From NCBI GenBank assembly GCA_040765295.1, contig JAXGSB010000001.1, positions 124,001 to 188,000 of the forward strand: 64,000 bases of DNA. The letters run 5' to 3'. The position numbers and the translations under genes are program-made. Positions 34,804 through 42,805 of this stretch are shown here, piece by piece. The stretch comes from Scatomorpha sp040765295 (GTDB lineage Bacteria > Bacillota > Clostridia > Oscillospirales > Oscillospiraceae). Numbering within the stretch: position 1 is the first letter of the stretch; each line of letters begins with the position of its first letter. The notes beneath the pieces were generated by a model. It ran no database searches, was not told where the DNA came from, and saw only the letters and a program-made list of their open reading frames with translations.

Positions 34804-34832
34804 TTTACAAAAAAGAGCCTCTTTGCTATAAT
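34804..34832 (+). promoter_or_regulatory. Promoter of tRNA-Arg
   Basis: TTTACA (34804-34809) and a perfect TATAAT (34827-34832) are 17 bp apart. The tRNA begins 16 bp further on. Confidence 0.85.
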
Positions 34833-34848
34833 TTTTCGAGCACATTAT

Positions 34849-34925
34849 GCGCCCGTAGCTCAGCCGGATAGAGTGTCAGACTCCGATTCTGAAGGTCGCA
34901 AGTTCGAATCTTGTCGGGCGTGCCA
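34849..34925 (+). tRNA. tRNA-Arg (anticodon CCG)
   Basis: A full cloverleaf is seen. The acceptor arm GCGCCCG pairs with CGGGCGT (one G-T pair). GCTC and GAGT close the D arm. TCAGA and TCTGA form the anticodon stem around CTCCGAT, with CCG as anticodon. The T arm is built on TTCGAAT. CCA is encoded. It reads CGG codons. It has its own promoter and terminator. Confidence 0.96.
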
Positions 34926-34929
34926 AAAA

Positions 34930-34955
34930 GCTGCCGCAGAGCGCGGCAGCTTTTT
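34930..34955 (+). terminator. Terminator of tRNA-Arg
   Basis: GCTGCCGC (34930-34937) and GCGGCAGC (34943-34950) form a perfect 8-bp stem with a 5-base loop and TTTTT directly after, 4 bases after the tRNA. Confidence 0.92.
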
Positions 34956-35004
34956 CCTTGCAGAAAAACGGTTTCCAAGAAACTGCGGCCAAATACTGTG
35001 AATA

Positions 35005-35033
35005 TTGCCGAGGAAAGCTCTTTATGCTATACT
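35005..35033 (+). promoter_or_regulatory. Predicted promoter of apbE
   Basis: TTGCCG (35005-35010) and TATACT (35028-35033) are 17 bp apart. The apbE start is 29 bp downstream of the -10. Confidence 0.65.
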
Positions 35034-35061
35034 TAGAAAAAAGTTTTTTAGGGGAAAAAGA

Positions 35062-36108
35062 ATGAAAGCTATCAAAAAATCCCTTATTTTAATACTGCTT
35101 TTAGCGCTGATTCTCCCCCTTGCGGCCTGCGGTGAGGAAGAGCTCGTCACAAAGCAGATTTTTGCCATGGATACGAGCATGATCCTCAAGGCCTATGGCA
35201 AGAACGCGGAGGAAGCGCTTAACGTAGCTATAGGCGAGATAAACTCACTAAATATAAGTCTCGACCCCGAAAACGAGCAGAGCATGGTCTACGAACTCAA
35301 CAAAAGAGGTTATTGGGGCGTTGTTGCAAAAGCGCAGATGGCGGAGCTTTTAATGGCCTGCAAGGAGTACTATGCGCTGACTAACGGCGCCTTCAATCCC
35401 GCTGTCTACTCCATAGTCAAGGCCTGGGGCTTCATCGACGGCTCTTACAGAGTTCCCGAAGAGGAAGAGCTTGCAGAGCTGCTTAAATATATAAATTTCA
35501 AGCTTGTCGAGATTTCCTCTTTTCCGGGCGAGGAGTCATATATGGTAAAAACCCAGTACGGCATGCAGATAAGCTTTGGCGCCATAGGCAAGGGTTACGC
35601 CTCCGATTTGGTTATCGAGGCTCTAAAGGCAAACGGGGTAAAATCCGCCATAGTATCATTAGGCGGAAACATAAAGACCCTGGGCACAAAGCCCGACGGC
35701 TCTATGTGGACAATAGCTATTCAGGATCCGGAAGCGACCGACGGTTTTATCGGTTATCTCAAAACCGCCGACAAGGCGGTCGTCACCTCCGGCGGCTACA
35801 ACAGATTTTTTGTGGCGCAGGACGGCAAGATGTACAGCCATATTATAAACCCCTCAAACGGCATGCCGGCCGATTCGGGGCTCACCTCGGTTACGGTTGT
35901 CTGCGACAATGCCGCCAAGGCCGATGCGCTCTCCACGGGCATCTACGTCATGGGAGAGACAAAGGCTCTCAGGCTCTACAGGGAGTGCAAGGATTTCGAG
36001 CTGATACTGGTGACGGTGGACGGCAGAGTTATAGTTACCAACGGACTTTACGATTACTTCTCCCCCGACAACCCCAACTACGACTTTTCATACGCAAGCT
36101 CGAGCTGA
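35062..36108 (+). CDS. apbE: FAD:protein FMN transferase, lipoprotein (ApbE)
   Basis: A 348-residue lipoprotein. A signal peptide ends with the lipobox LPLAAC. ApbE motifs follow: GAFNPAVYSIVKAWGF, SFGAIGKGYASDLVIEAL, IVSLGGNI and HIINPSNGMPADSGL, with SVTVVCDNAAKADALST holding the metal-binding Asp and Thr. The enzyme attaches FMN to a threonine of flavoproteins such as RnfG, RnfD or NqrC on the outer face. No target gene is in the window. The ATG at 35062 with AGGGG upstream gives a proper signal peptide; the frame from 35005 starts inside the promoter and is rejected. Confidence 0.93.
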   Translation: MKAIKKSLILILLLALILPLAACGEEELVTKQIFAMDTSMILKAYGKNAEEALNVAIGEINSLNISLDPENEQSMVYELNKRGYWGVVAKAQMAELLMACKEYYALTNGAFNPAVYSIVKAWGFIDGSYRVPEEEELAELLKYINFKLVEISSFPGEESYMVKTQYGMQISFGAIGKGYASDLVIEALKANGVKSAIVSLGGNIKTLGTKPDGSMWTIAIQDPEATDGFIGYLKTADKAVVTSGGYNRFFVAQDGKMYSHIINPSNGMPADSGLTSVTVVCDNAAKADALSTGIYVMGETKALRLYRECKDFELILVTVDGRVIVTNGLYDYFSPDNPNYDFSYASSS

Positions 36109-36123
36109 GCTCGGGCTTTTTTT
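36096..36123 (+). terminator. Terminator overlapping the apbE stop
   Basis: AAGCTCGA (36096-36103) pairs with TCGGGCTT (36111-36118, one G-U pair) around a 7-base loop containing the stop codon. A run of T follows. Confidence 0.7.
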
Positions 36124-36142
36124 CTTTAACGGAGGCCTCCTG

Positions 36143-38191
36143 ATGCCAACACCCGGTGTTAAAATTGAAGAATTAAAGGGTATCGGCAAAAGCCGAGCCG
36201 CCTCTTTCCGCAAGCTTGGAGTGGAGAGACTCCGCGACCTGCTCGATTTTTTTCCGCGCGCCTACGAGGACAGAAGATTTGTGCAGAGGATTTCCTCGCT
36301 CCGCGACGGCGAGGCCGCCCTTATAAAGGCAACGGTTATAACGGAGCCTGCTCTCCAGCGTCTCGGCGGCGGCAAGACGAGACTGCATTTTTCCGTTTCC
36401 GATGAGAGCGGCAGGGCGGAGATAAGCTTTTTCAACGCTCCCTATATGGTGAACAAGATAATAAGAGGAACGGAACTTTACTTCTTCGGGAAACCGAAGC
36501 AGCTCGGCGCAAGATTTTTTTTCACAAATCCCGACTTCGAGCAGGTCGGAGAGGATTCGGCAGAAATGCGCAAAATTCTTCCCATATACAGGCTCTCAAA
36601 GGGACTTACTCAGAAAATTGTTAGGAAGACGGCAGAAACCGCCATTATGGCGGCATCAGCATATATAAAGAGCTTCCTGCCCCCGAGCATAGTGGAGCGC
36701 GAGGGGCTCTGCTCTCTCCGCTTTGCCTATGAGAACATACATTTTCCCGCCGATGAAGAGGCGCTCTCCAGGGCGCGGCGCAGGCTGGTCTTCGACGAGC
36801 TTTTCTTATTTTCGGCCTGTATAAACTTTCTGCGCGCAAAAAGGGGCAGAGAAAAAGGACAAAAGCTTGAAAAAACAGATTTTTCCGAGTTTTTCGCATC
36901 TCTCCCCTTTGAGCCTACCGATTCTCAGAAACAGGCAATTGCAGACTGCGCCGAGGACCTGAGCTCCGGCAGCCTTATGACAAGACTGATTATAGGAGAT
37001 GTCGGCTCGGGCAAAACTCTGGTTGCCGCCGCCGTCGCTCTGATGACGGCAAAAAACGGAGGACAGACAGCCTACATGGCGCCCACCGAGATATTGGCTC
37101 TCCAGCACTACGAGAGTATGAAAGGCTTTTTAGAGCCCTTCGGGATAAAAGTCGCGCTTCTTCGCGGCGGTATGCCGCTTAAGGAGAGGGCGGAGACGGA
37201 AGAAAGGATTAAAAAGGGTGAAGTTCAAGTTATCTGCGGCACTCACGCCCTGATCTCTGGGAGCACTCAGTATAAAAACCTGCTTTTAGCCATAACTGAC
37301 GAACAGCACCGCTTCGGCGTTTCACAGCGCTCCGAGCTCTCCGAAAAGGGCGAGAGCGCGCATATTCTCGCCATGTCGGCAACTCCCATACCCCGAACGC
37401 TGGCGCTCACACTCTACGGCGACCTAGAGGTATCTTTCATGCGGGATATGCCCAAGGGCCGCCAAAAGATAGACACATTTGTCGTGGGCGAGAGCTACAG
37501 AGAGAGAATAAACAGGTTTATGGAAAAACAGGTCGCACAGGGCAGGCAGGTCTATGTTGTCTGTCCCATGATAGAAGAGGGCGAGGAAGAGAGCGGGCTC
37601 ATCTCCGCCGAGGAGCGAAGCGAAAAACTCAAAAAACGCTTTCCCGAGCTTAAAGTCGGACTTCTGCACGGAAGACTTCCCTCTAAAGAGAAAGGGGAAA
37701 CAATAAAAAGCTTCAGGCAGGGAGATATCAACATACTTGTCTCCACCACGGTGATAGAGGTGGGAGTCGACAGCCCGAACGCCTCGCTCATAGTTGTCGA
37801 AAATGCCGAGCGCTTCGGCCTGAGTCAGCTCCATCAGCTCAGGGGCAGAGTCGGCAGAGGCCGGCACAAGAGCTACTGCATACTCATGTCAGCCGGAGAC
37901 AACGGGGTGGCGGGAGAACGGCTAGATGCCATGAGCAAAACAAACGACGGCTTTTTGATTGCCGAGGAAGATCTCAGGCTTCGCGGGCCGGGCGACTTTT
38001 TCGGCAAGAGACAGCACGGACTGCCCGAGATGCACATTGCCGACCTCGGCGCCGACATGGAAGTGTTAAAAAGAGTTGCCGACTACTCGGGAGAACTCTT
38101 CAGTAAAGATTCGGATTTGAAACTTCCCGAGCATCGGGATCTAAAGCTTAAAATTAAAGAAGTCTTTCAAGAGAGTTTGAGCCTGAGCTGA
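36143..38191 (+). CDS. recG: ATP-dependent DNA helicase RecG
   Basis: A 682-residue superfamily 2 helicase that remodels stalled forks and branched DNA. The N-terminal wedge/OB domain begins with ELKGIGKSRAASFRKLGV. Helicase motifs are GDVGSGKTLVAAA (I), APTEILALQH (Ia), TDEQHRFGV (II), MSATPIPRTLAL (III), STTVIEVGVDSPNA (V) and LSQLHQLRGRVGRG (VI). The end matches the family. GGAGG precedes the ATG. Length is normal. Confidence 0.97.
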   Translation: MPTPGVKIEELKGIGKSRAASFRKLGVERLRDLLDFFPRAYEDRRFVQRISSLRDGEAALIKATVITEPALQRLGGGKTRLHFSVSDESGRAEISFFNAPYMVNKIIRGTELYFFGKPKQLGARFFFTNPDFEQVGEDSAEMRKILPIYRLSKGLTQKIVRKTAETAIMAASAYIKSFLPPSIVEREGLCSLRFAYENIHFPADEEALSRARRRLVFDELFLFSACINFLRAKRGREKGQKLEKTDFSEFFASLPFEPTDSQKQAIADCAEDLSSGSLMTRLIIGDVGSGKTLVAAAVALMTAKNGGQTAYMAPTEILALQHYESMKGFLEPFGIKVALLRGGMPLKERAETEERIKKGEVQVICGTHALISGSTQYKNLLLAITDEQHRFGVSQRSELSEKGESAHILAMSATPIPRTLALTLYGDLEVSFMRDMPKGRQKIDTFVVGESYRERINRFMEKQVAQGRQVYVVCPMIEEGEEESGLISAEERSEKLKKRFPELKVGLLHGRLPSKEKGETIKSFRQGDINILVSTTVIEVGVDSPNASLIVVENAERFGLSQLHQLRGRVGRGRHKSYCILMSAGDNGVAGERLDAMSKTNDGFLIAEEDLRLRGPGDFFGKRQHGLPEMHIADLGADMEVLKRVADYSGELFSKDSDLKLPEHRDLKLKIKEVFQESLSLS

Positions 38192-38206
38192 TTTTTGTTT
38201 TAACAC

Positions 38207-38235
38207 TTGTAAAAAGCGCCGCTCTGTGTTATAAA
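38207..38235 (+). promoter_or_regulatory. Predicted promoter of the ACT-hom-lysC operon
   Basis: TTGTAA (38207-38212) and TATAAA (38230-38235) are 17 bp apart, 64 bp before the ACT-protein start. Confidence 0.6.
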
Positions 38236-38298
38236 AGAGAAATAAAATACAAATGCACGCCTGTGGCGGACAAGAGCGGGTTTATTTTGGAGAGAAAT

Positions 38299-38748
38299 AT
38301 GAAGAAAAAAGAGGAGAAGCTTTCATACTATCTGATAGAAGCCTCGGCGGTACCCAAAGTATATAAAAAAATAATCGAGACCAAGGAGCTTCTGGCGCGC
38401 GACCCCGACATATCCATTGCCGAGGCTGTGAGCAGGGTGGGCCTAAGCCGCTCGACATACTATAAATATAAAGACTCGATCTTCCGCTTTCGCGACATCG
38501 ATACCAAGAGGCCGGTTACAATACACGCAAAGCTAGTCGACAGGAAGGGAGTACTATCGGGTCTTTTGCAGCTTGTGAGCGAGCTGGGCGCCAACATAAT
38601 CACGATAAATCAAAGTATACCCACAGACGGCATTGCGCTTCTCACGCTGTCCATCTCCACACAGAATTTGAGCGTGAGTATAGAGGAGCTTGTGGAGAAG
38701 GCCGCCGTCACAGACGGCATAAGCAGCTTCGAAATTTTACAGGGATAA
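38299..38748 (+). CDS. ACT-domain protein, UPF0735 family
   Basis: A 149-residue protein of the UPF0735 (PheB-like) family. The N-terminus EEKLSYYLIEASAVPKVYKK and a helix-turn-helix-like segment SIAEAVSRVGLSRSTYYKYKDSIF precede a C-terminal ACT domain (about 70-145). The ACT domain probably senses an amino acid. It lies 12 bp upstream of hom, and this neighbourhood is common in Clostridia, so threonine or a related amino acid is a reasonable ligand, by inference. The ATG at 38299 has GGAGAG upstream; the frame from 38263 lacks such a site. Confidence 0.88.
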   Translation: MKKKEEKLSYYLIEASAVPKVYKKIIETKELLARDPDISIAEAVSRVGLSRSTYYKYKDSIFRFRDIDTKRPVTIHAKLVDRKGVLSGLLQLVSELGANIITINQSIPTDGIALLTLSISTQNLSVSIEELVEKAAVTDGISSFEILQG

Positions 38749-38760
38749 GGAGCCGATTTT

Positions 38761-39969
38761 TTGAAGATAGCAATTTTAGGTGTGGGAGTAGTCGGCGGAG
38801 GCACCGCCGAAGTGCTCGTAAAAAATAAAGAGAGAATAGCGAGGTCGGCGGGCGAAGAGATAGAAATTAAGCATATCCTCTGCCGCAGACCAAGACCCTC
38901 TCACCCATTCGCGAGAGTTTTAACTCAAGATTTTGAGGAAATTTTAAAAGATGAGAGCGTCGGGATTGTGGCCGAATGTATGGGAGGCCTGGAGCCGGCA
39001 TATTCTTATGTAAAAAGCGCTCTTGCGGCAGGCAAGTCCGTTGTGACTTCCAACAAGGAGCTTGTGAGCGAGAGGGGACGCGAACTCTGCGCTCTTGCCA
39101 GAGAGAAGTGTGTGCACTTTAAATTCGAAGCAGCTGTCGGCGGAGGTATACCGGTTATAAGGCCGATAAACAAGTGCCTGGCGGCCAACGAAATTTCTCA
39201 GATTTCGGGAATACTCAACGGCACGACAAATTATATTCTCACCGAGATGATAAACTTCGGTAAAAGCTTCGGGGCCGCGCTTAAAGAGGCTCAGGAAAAG
39301 GGCTATGCCGAGAGCGATCCGACCGCCGATGTCGAGGGTATCGACGCCGCGAGAAAGATATCCATACTGGCCGATCTCTGCTTTAACAAAGAGGTTCTGC
39401 CCAAGTATGTGAGGACAGAGGGAATAAGCAAGATAAGCCCCGAGGACATAGATTACGCCAGAGCGGCCGGTTACAGGGTTAAGCTCATTGCCCGGGCCAT
39501 GCGCACGGGAGCAAACTCGGTTACGGCCTTTGTCGAGCCTCAGCTTGTGGCCAAGACACATCCGCTTGCCAGCATAAACGGCGTGCAAAACGCTGTTTTA
39601 ATCAGAGGCGACGCTGTGGGCGAGGTGCTCTTGGCAGGCCCCGGAGCCGGCGCATACCCGACCGCCTCGGCCGTTGTGGCGGATATAATAGACGCCGTTG
39701 CCGAGCCGAACCCAAAGATATTCCTCGGCTGGTGGCCCTCGGAACCGGGTTATGCCGCCGATGCCGATGAGCTTAGCTCAAAGTTTTTAATCAGGGTGGG
39801 GCCGAGACTCAAGGAGATAGGCGAAAACTTCTCGAACATTCGCTTTATAAATAAAAGCGGAGCCAAAACGGATGAATACGCCTTTATAACGGGCTATACC
39901 ACAAAGAAGGAAATCATGGAAAAGGCCGAAGCCATAGAGCTGCGCGCCATATACAGATTATTTGAATGA
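38761..39969 (+). CDS. hom: Homoserine dehydrogenase
   Basis: A 402-residue NAD(P)H enzyme that reduces aspartate semialdehyde to homoserine. The dinucleotide-binding start is ILGVGVVGGGTAEVL. Catalytic-region stretches are TSNKELVSERG, FEAAVGGGIPVI, SGILNGTTNYILTEM and YAESDPTADVEGIDAARK. A C-terminal ACT domain (about 335-402) allows threonine feedback. The start is TTG, with AAGGAG about 9 bases upstream. Confidence 0.96.
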   Translation: MKIAILGVGVVGGGTAEVLVKNKERIARSAGEEIEIKHILCRRPRPSHPFARVLTQDFEEILKDESVGIVAECMGGLEPAYSYVKSALAAGKSVVTSNKELVSERGRELCALAREKCVHFKFEAAVGGGIPVIRPINKCLAANEISQISGILNGTTNYILTEMINFGKSFGAALKEAQEKGYAESDPTADVEGIDAARKISILADLCFNKEVLPKYVRTEGISKISPEDIDYARAAGYRVKLIARAMRTGANSVTAFVEPQLVAKTHPLASINGVQNAVLIRGDAVGEVLLAGPGAGAYPTASAVVADIIDAVAEPNPKIFLGWWPSEPGYAADADELSSKFLIRVGPRLKEIGENFSNIRFINKSGAKTDEYAFITGYTTKKEIMEKAEAIELRAIYRLFE

Positions 39970-39982
39970 CAGGTGAACGGCA

Positions 39983-41191
39983 ATGCTGACAGTGATGAAA
40001 TTCGGCGGCAGCTCGGTAGCCAATGCCGAAAAGATAAGGCACGCAGCCTCGATAATAGAAAAGGCATATAATAAGGGAGAATCTCTTGTTGTAGTCCTCT
40101 CGGCTCAGGGCAAGACGACCGATATGCTCAAAGAAAAGGCGCTCGAGCTGAATAAGAGACCCTCGAAGAGAGAGATCGACATGCTCTTATCCACGGGCGA
40201 GCAGCAGTCCGTGGCTCTCATGGCAATCTGCCTCGGGAGCATGGGACTTCCCGCCGTTTCGCTCAATGCAGCGCAGGTGGGTATCGAGACCGATACCGCT
40301 CATGGACAGGCGAGAATCCTGAGGATAGACAGAGAGAGAATAAGAGCCGAGCTCGACAATCGTCGTATAGTTATTGTAACGGGATTTCAGGGAATCGACA
40401 GAAACGATGACATCACCACGCTGGGGCGCGGCGGCTCCGACACCACGGCGGTATCTTTAGCGGCGGTCCTGCACGCAGATACCTGTAAAATCTTTACCGA
40501 TGTCGAGGGAGTTTTCACAGCAGATCCGAGAATTGTGGAAAAGCCCATAAAACTCAGGGAAATAGGCTACGATGAGATGCTCGAGCTCTCGTCGTTGGGC
40601 ACGCAGGTACTCATGAAGCGTTCGGTTGAGATGGCCAAGCGCTACGATGTACAGCTCGAGGTTCTTTCAGCCGAGGGCAACAAACCCGGCACAATAGTAA
40701 GGGAGGTCAAGAGAAGAATGGAAGAAATGAAAATCAGCGGAATCGCAAAAGACAACAATGTTGCCAGAATAGCGGTTGTGGGGGTGCCCGACGAGCCGGG
40801 CATAGCCTTCAGAGTGTTCAATGCAATGGCGAGAGCCGGCATAAATGTCGATATCATACTTCAGTCCTACGGCAAGGACAACACAAACGACATTAGCTTC
40901 ACGGTTGCCATAGAGGATTCCGAACCTGCGGCCGAAGCGCTTAGTGAGCTTCAGGATTCCATCGGCTTCGACCACCTTAGTGTCGATACCAATGTCAGCA
41001 AGGTAAGCATAGTGGGCGCCGGCATGATGTCGGCTGCGGGCATAGCGGCGCTGATGTTCGAGGCGCTCTACGACGCCAAGATAAATATACAGATGATATC
41101 CACCTCCGAGATAAAGGTGTCTGTCCTCATCGACAGAGCGTACGCCGACATGGCGGTTCAGGCCATACACAGCAAATTTTTCGGGGCATGA
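39983..41191 (+). CDS. lysC: Aspartate kinase
   Basis: A 402-residue aspartokinase, the first step of the aspartate amino-acid family. It begins TVMKFGGSSVANAEKI and has LLSTGEQQSVALMA, TLGRGGSDTTAVSLAA and FTDVEGVFTADPRIV. Two C-terminal ACT repeats (about 260-402) begin with VARIAVVGVPDEPGIAFRVF. It lies 14 bp after hom. This is the single-polypeptide class without a homoserine dehydrogenase fusion. A terminator follows. Confidence 0.97.
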   Translation: MLTVMKFGGSSVANAEKIRHAASIIEKAYNKGESLVVVLSAQGKTTDMLKEKALELNKRPSKREIDMLLSTGEQQSVALMAICLGSMGLPAVSLNAAQVGIETDTAHGQARILRIDRERIRAELDNRRIVIVTGFQGIDRNDDITTLGRGGSDTTAVSLAAVLHADTCKIFTDVEGVFTADPRIVEKPIKLREIGYDEMLELSSLGTQVLMKRSVEMAKRYDVQLEVLSAEGNKPGTIVREVKRRMEEMKISGIAKDNNVARIAVVGVPDEPGIAFRVFNAMARAGINVDIILQSYGKDNTNDISFTVAIEDSEPAAEALSELQDSIGFDHLSVDTNVSKVSIVGAGMMSAAGIAALMFEALYDAKINIQMISTSEIKVSVLIDRAYADMAVQAIHSKFFGA

Positions 41192-41215
41192 GATAAAGAC
41201 AAAAAGATTAAATCA

Positions 41216-41240
41216 GGGCGGCTTAAAAGCCGCCCTAAAT
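41216..41240 (+). terminator. Terminator of the hom-lysC operon
   Basis: GGGCGGCTT (41216-41224) and AAGCCGCCC (41227-41235) form a perfect 9-bp stem with a 2-base spacer, followed by TAAATTTGTTT. Confidence 0.85.
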
Positions 41241-41249
41241 TTGTTTGAT

Positions 41250-41415
41250 TAATGGAACATCTGACAGGCATGCAAATCTGGAATATAAGTACGGGAACAG
41301 ACGCTTCTGGCATAGAGGTTGCTGTGTAGATACAGCCTAGGAGAATAAAAAAGATAGTTGAGTATGTCTGCAAGCGATTACAAAGCGATACAGCAGCAGA
41401 TGTTATATCGCTGTA
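41250..41415 (+). pseudogene. Decayed IS200-like transposase remnant
   Basis: Read in shifting frames, this stretch matches the C-terminal third of the intact TnpA at 33745-34215. FWHRGCCVDTA stands for FWCRGYYVDTV, then in-frame stops occur, and EYVCKRLQSD stands for EYIQRQIQED. Nucleotide similarity is also plain, e.g. CATGCAAATCTGGAATATAA against CATGCAAATTTGAAGTATAA. The 5' two thirds and the hairpin ends are gone. The level of divergence implies an old, separate insertion. Confidence 0.75.
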
Positions 41416-41797
41416 TTCTGGCGTCTTCGTGAAGGTATGCTTCCAGCTTCAAAGTTTTGGTCTATAAGATATTCGGGAAACTTTTTTGAAATATTGATTC
41501 TTGCCACAAGCGGGATAAATAAAATGTTTGCAAAGCCTTTAAATTTTTGCAGTATATTTCTCCTGCGCTCTGTTTCATAGCCTCGGCAGTCGTCTTTTAT
41601 CTCGTATCTCGATAAGCAGGTCTTGTTTGTGCTATCTCTTTAAAAGCTTCCTCTCAACCGTTGCCACCGAAAGGAAATTAATTTCAAGTAAGCTTGTTTC
41701 ATCTGCGCAGTTAGCCCAAACTAACGAAGATATTATAATATTTTTATAAGAATAAAACAGAGCATGCAACTAAAAAACTAGGATTTTCTGATTCTTC
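41416..41797. other. Gene-poor stretch, no supported gene
   Basis: About 380 bp with no convincing gene. On the minus strand a frame running upstream from 41403 is open for roughly 70 codons and reads partly protein-like (KFKGFANILFIPLVARINIS), but it has no start or ribosome site and matches nothing I recognise. It may be debris of an older mobile element. The last part is AT-rich and leads into the promoter region of the metal operon. Confidence 0.4.
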
Positions 41798-41823
41798 TTT
41801 CTATTAGAGAAATCTAATAGAAA
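41798..41823. promoter_or_regulatory. Perfect inverted repeat upstream of the metal-operon promoter
   Basis: TTTCTATTAGA (41798-41808) and TCTAATAGAAA (41813-41823) are perfect 11-bp arms around GAAA. It ends 16 bp before the -35. It could be a regulator site or a stable hairpin; there is no T-run after it. Confidence 0.45.
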
Positions 41824-41839
41824 GTAAGCGAACAAGCGC

Positions 41840-41868
41840 TTGACAAAGAAGGGAAAAAGAGTTAGCAT
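41840..41868 (+). promoter_or_regulatory. Sigma-A promoter of the metal-uptake operon
   Basis: A perfect TTGACA (41840-41845) and TAGCAT (41863-41868) are 17 bp apart. The -10 lies inside the palindrome at 41854-41883, so occupancy of that site would block the promoter. Confidence 0.8.
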
Positions 41869-41883
41869 AGGCTAACTCTTTTT
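41854..41883. promoter_or_regulatory. DtxR-family-like operator (or hairpin) overlapping the -10
   Basis: AAAAAGAGTTAGC (41854-41866) and GCTAACTCTTTTT (41871-41883) are perfect 13-bp arms around ATAG. The core GTTAGCatagGCTAAC resembles operators of DtxR/IdeR/MntR-type repressors, which carry TTAGG..CCTAA-type dyads. Position over the -10 of a metal-import operon supports an iron- or manganese-responsive repressor. The same sequence would also fold as a terminator-like hairpin, but it overlaps the promoter itself. Confidence 0.6.
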
Positions 41884-41952
41884 GCTTGTTTCTTCGCACC
41901 CATCGATTTCCAATCCAAAGTAAAAGGATACTGTACTAAGGGAGAATGAATA

Positions 41953-42729
41953 TTGCTTAAGGTTAAAAAACTCAATTTTGCATATGGAAAACGTCGAGTT
42001 TTAAAAGATGTAGACTTTTCAGTTGGGCAAGCAAGCATAGTTTCTTTAATCGGGCCCAACGGGTCGGGCAAGTCTACCCTCTTGCGTTGTCTCAGCGGAT
42101 TATTGCCGGTAAAAGAAAAAACAGTTTTTTTGTTCGGACGAGCAATCGAAAGCCTCGGCATCAAGGAAAAGGCCAAGCTTATCTCTTATCTTCCTCAAAA
42201 TCAGGAAAGGCTGCAGGGTGTCAATGTGCACGAATTGGTCTCGATGGGCAGGGCGCCTTACCACAAAACGGGATGGGTAAATACGGATGGAGACCTTGAA
42301 AAAATCAACTGGGCAATTGAATATATGCAGCTTGGATCCATGGTTCACAGGCCTGTGGAAAAGCTCTCCGGCGGCGAAAAACAAAGAGCGTGGATTGCCA
42401 TGGTTCTCGCGCAGGACACTCCGATTATTCTTATGGACGAACCCACCACTTACATGGATTTAAAACATCAATACGAACTTTTAAAAATGTTAAAAGACTT
42501 TAAAGAATCTTTTAACAAGACGATTATTGCTGTTTTTCACGATATGAACCATGCGATTAGGGTATCAGATCAGGTTTATCTGCTGGACGAGGGACATATT
42601 TCCCGATCTGGGGCAAGCGAGCATGTAATAACGGAAGAAACTGTGAGGGAAGTCTATAATGTGCCTGTTCATATCTGCAAGTTTAGAAAATGCTGTCATA
42701 AAGTTGTAGTCCCCGCAGAAGAAAGATAA
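41953..42729 (+). CDS. Iron/cobalamin-type ABC transporter ATP-binding protein (FecE/BtuD-like)
   Basis: A 258-residue ATPase of the FecE/FhuC/BtuD group. Walker A is GPNGSGKST, the Q-loop is YLPQNQE, the signature is KLSGGEKQRAWIAMVLAQ, Walker B is IILMDEPTTYMD and the switch histidine is in VFHDMNHA. C-terminal cysteines (HICKFRKCCHK) are unusual for the family. It should drive the FecCD permease at 45406. The start is TTG, with GGGAG 8 bases upstream. First gene of the operator-controlled operon. Confidence 0.9.
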   Translation: MLKVKKLNFAYGKRRVLKDVDFSVGQASIVSLIGPNGSGKSTLLRCLSGLLPVKEKTVFLFGRAIESLGIKEKAKLISYLPQNQERLQGVNVHELVSMGRAPYHKTGWVNTDGDLEKINWAIEYMQLGSMVHRPVEKLSGGEKQRAWIAMVLAQDTPIILMDEPTTYMDLKHQYELLKMLKDFKESFNKTIIAVFHDMNHAIRVSDQVYLLDEGHISRSGASEHVITEETVREVYNVPVHICKFRKCCHKVVVPAEER

Positions 42730-42805
42730 GCTTAATTTTTTATTTAACGAAGTAGTTAGCAGAAAAGTCAAAAATATAAAAAAATTTAGAAAGGAGGTGG
42801 CTTGC

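Noticed and set aside
38944..39588. 214-residue minus-strand frame inside hom
   Set aside because: Antisense shadow of a well-supported homoserine dehydrogenase.
41403..41640. Minus-strand open frame downstream of lysC as a gene
   Set aside because: No start codon with a ribosome site and no recognisable family; kept only as a note on the gene-poor stretch.
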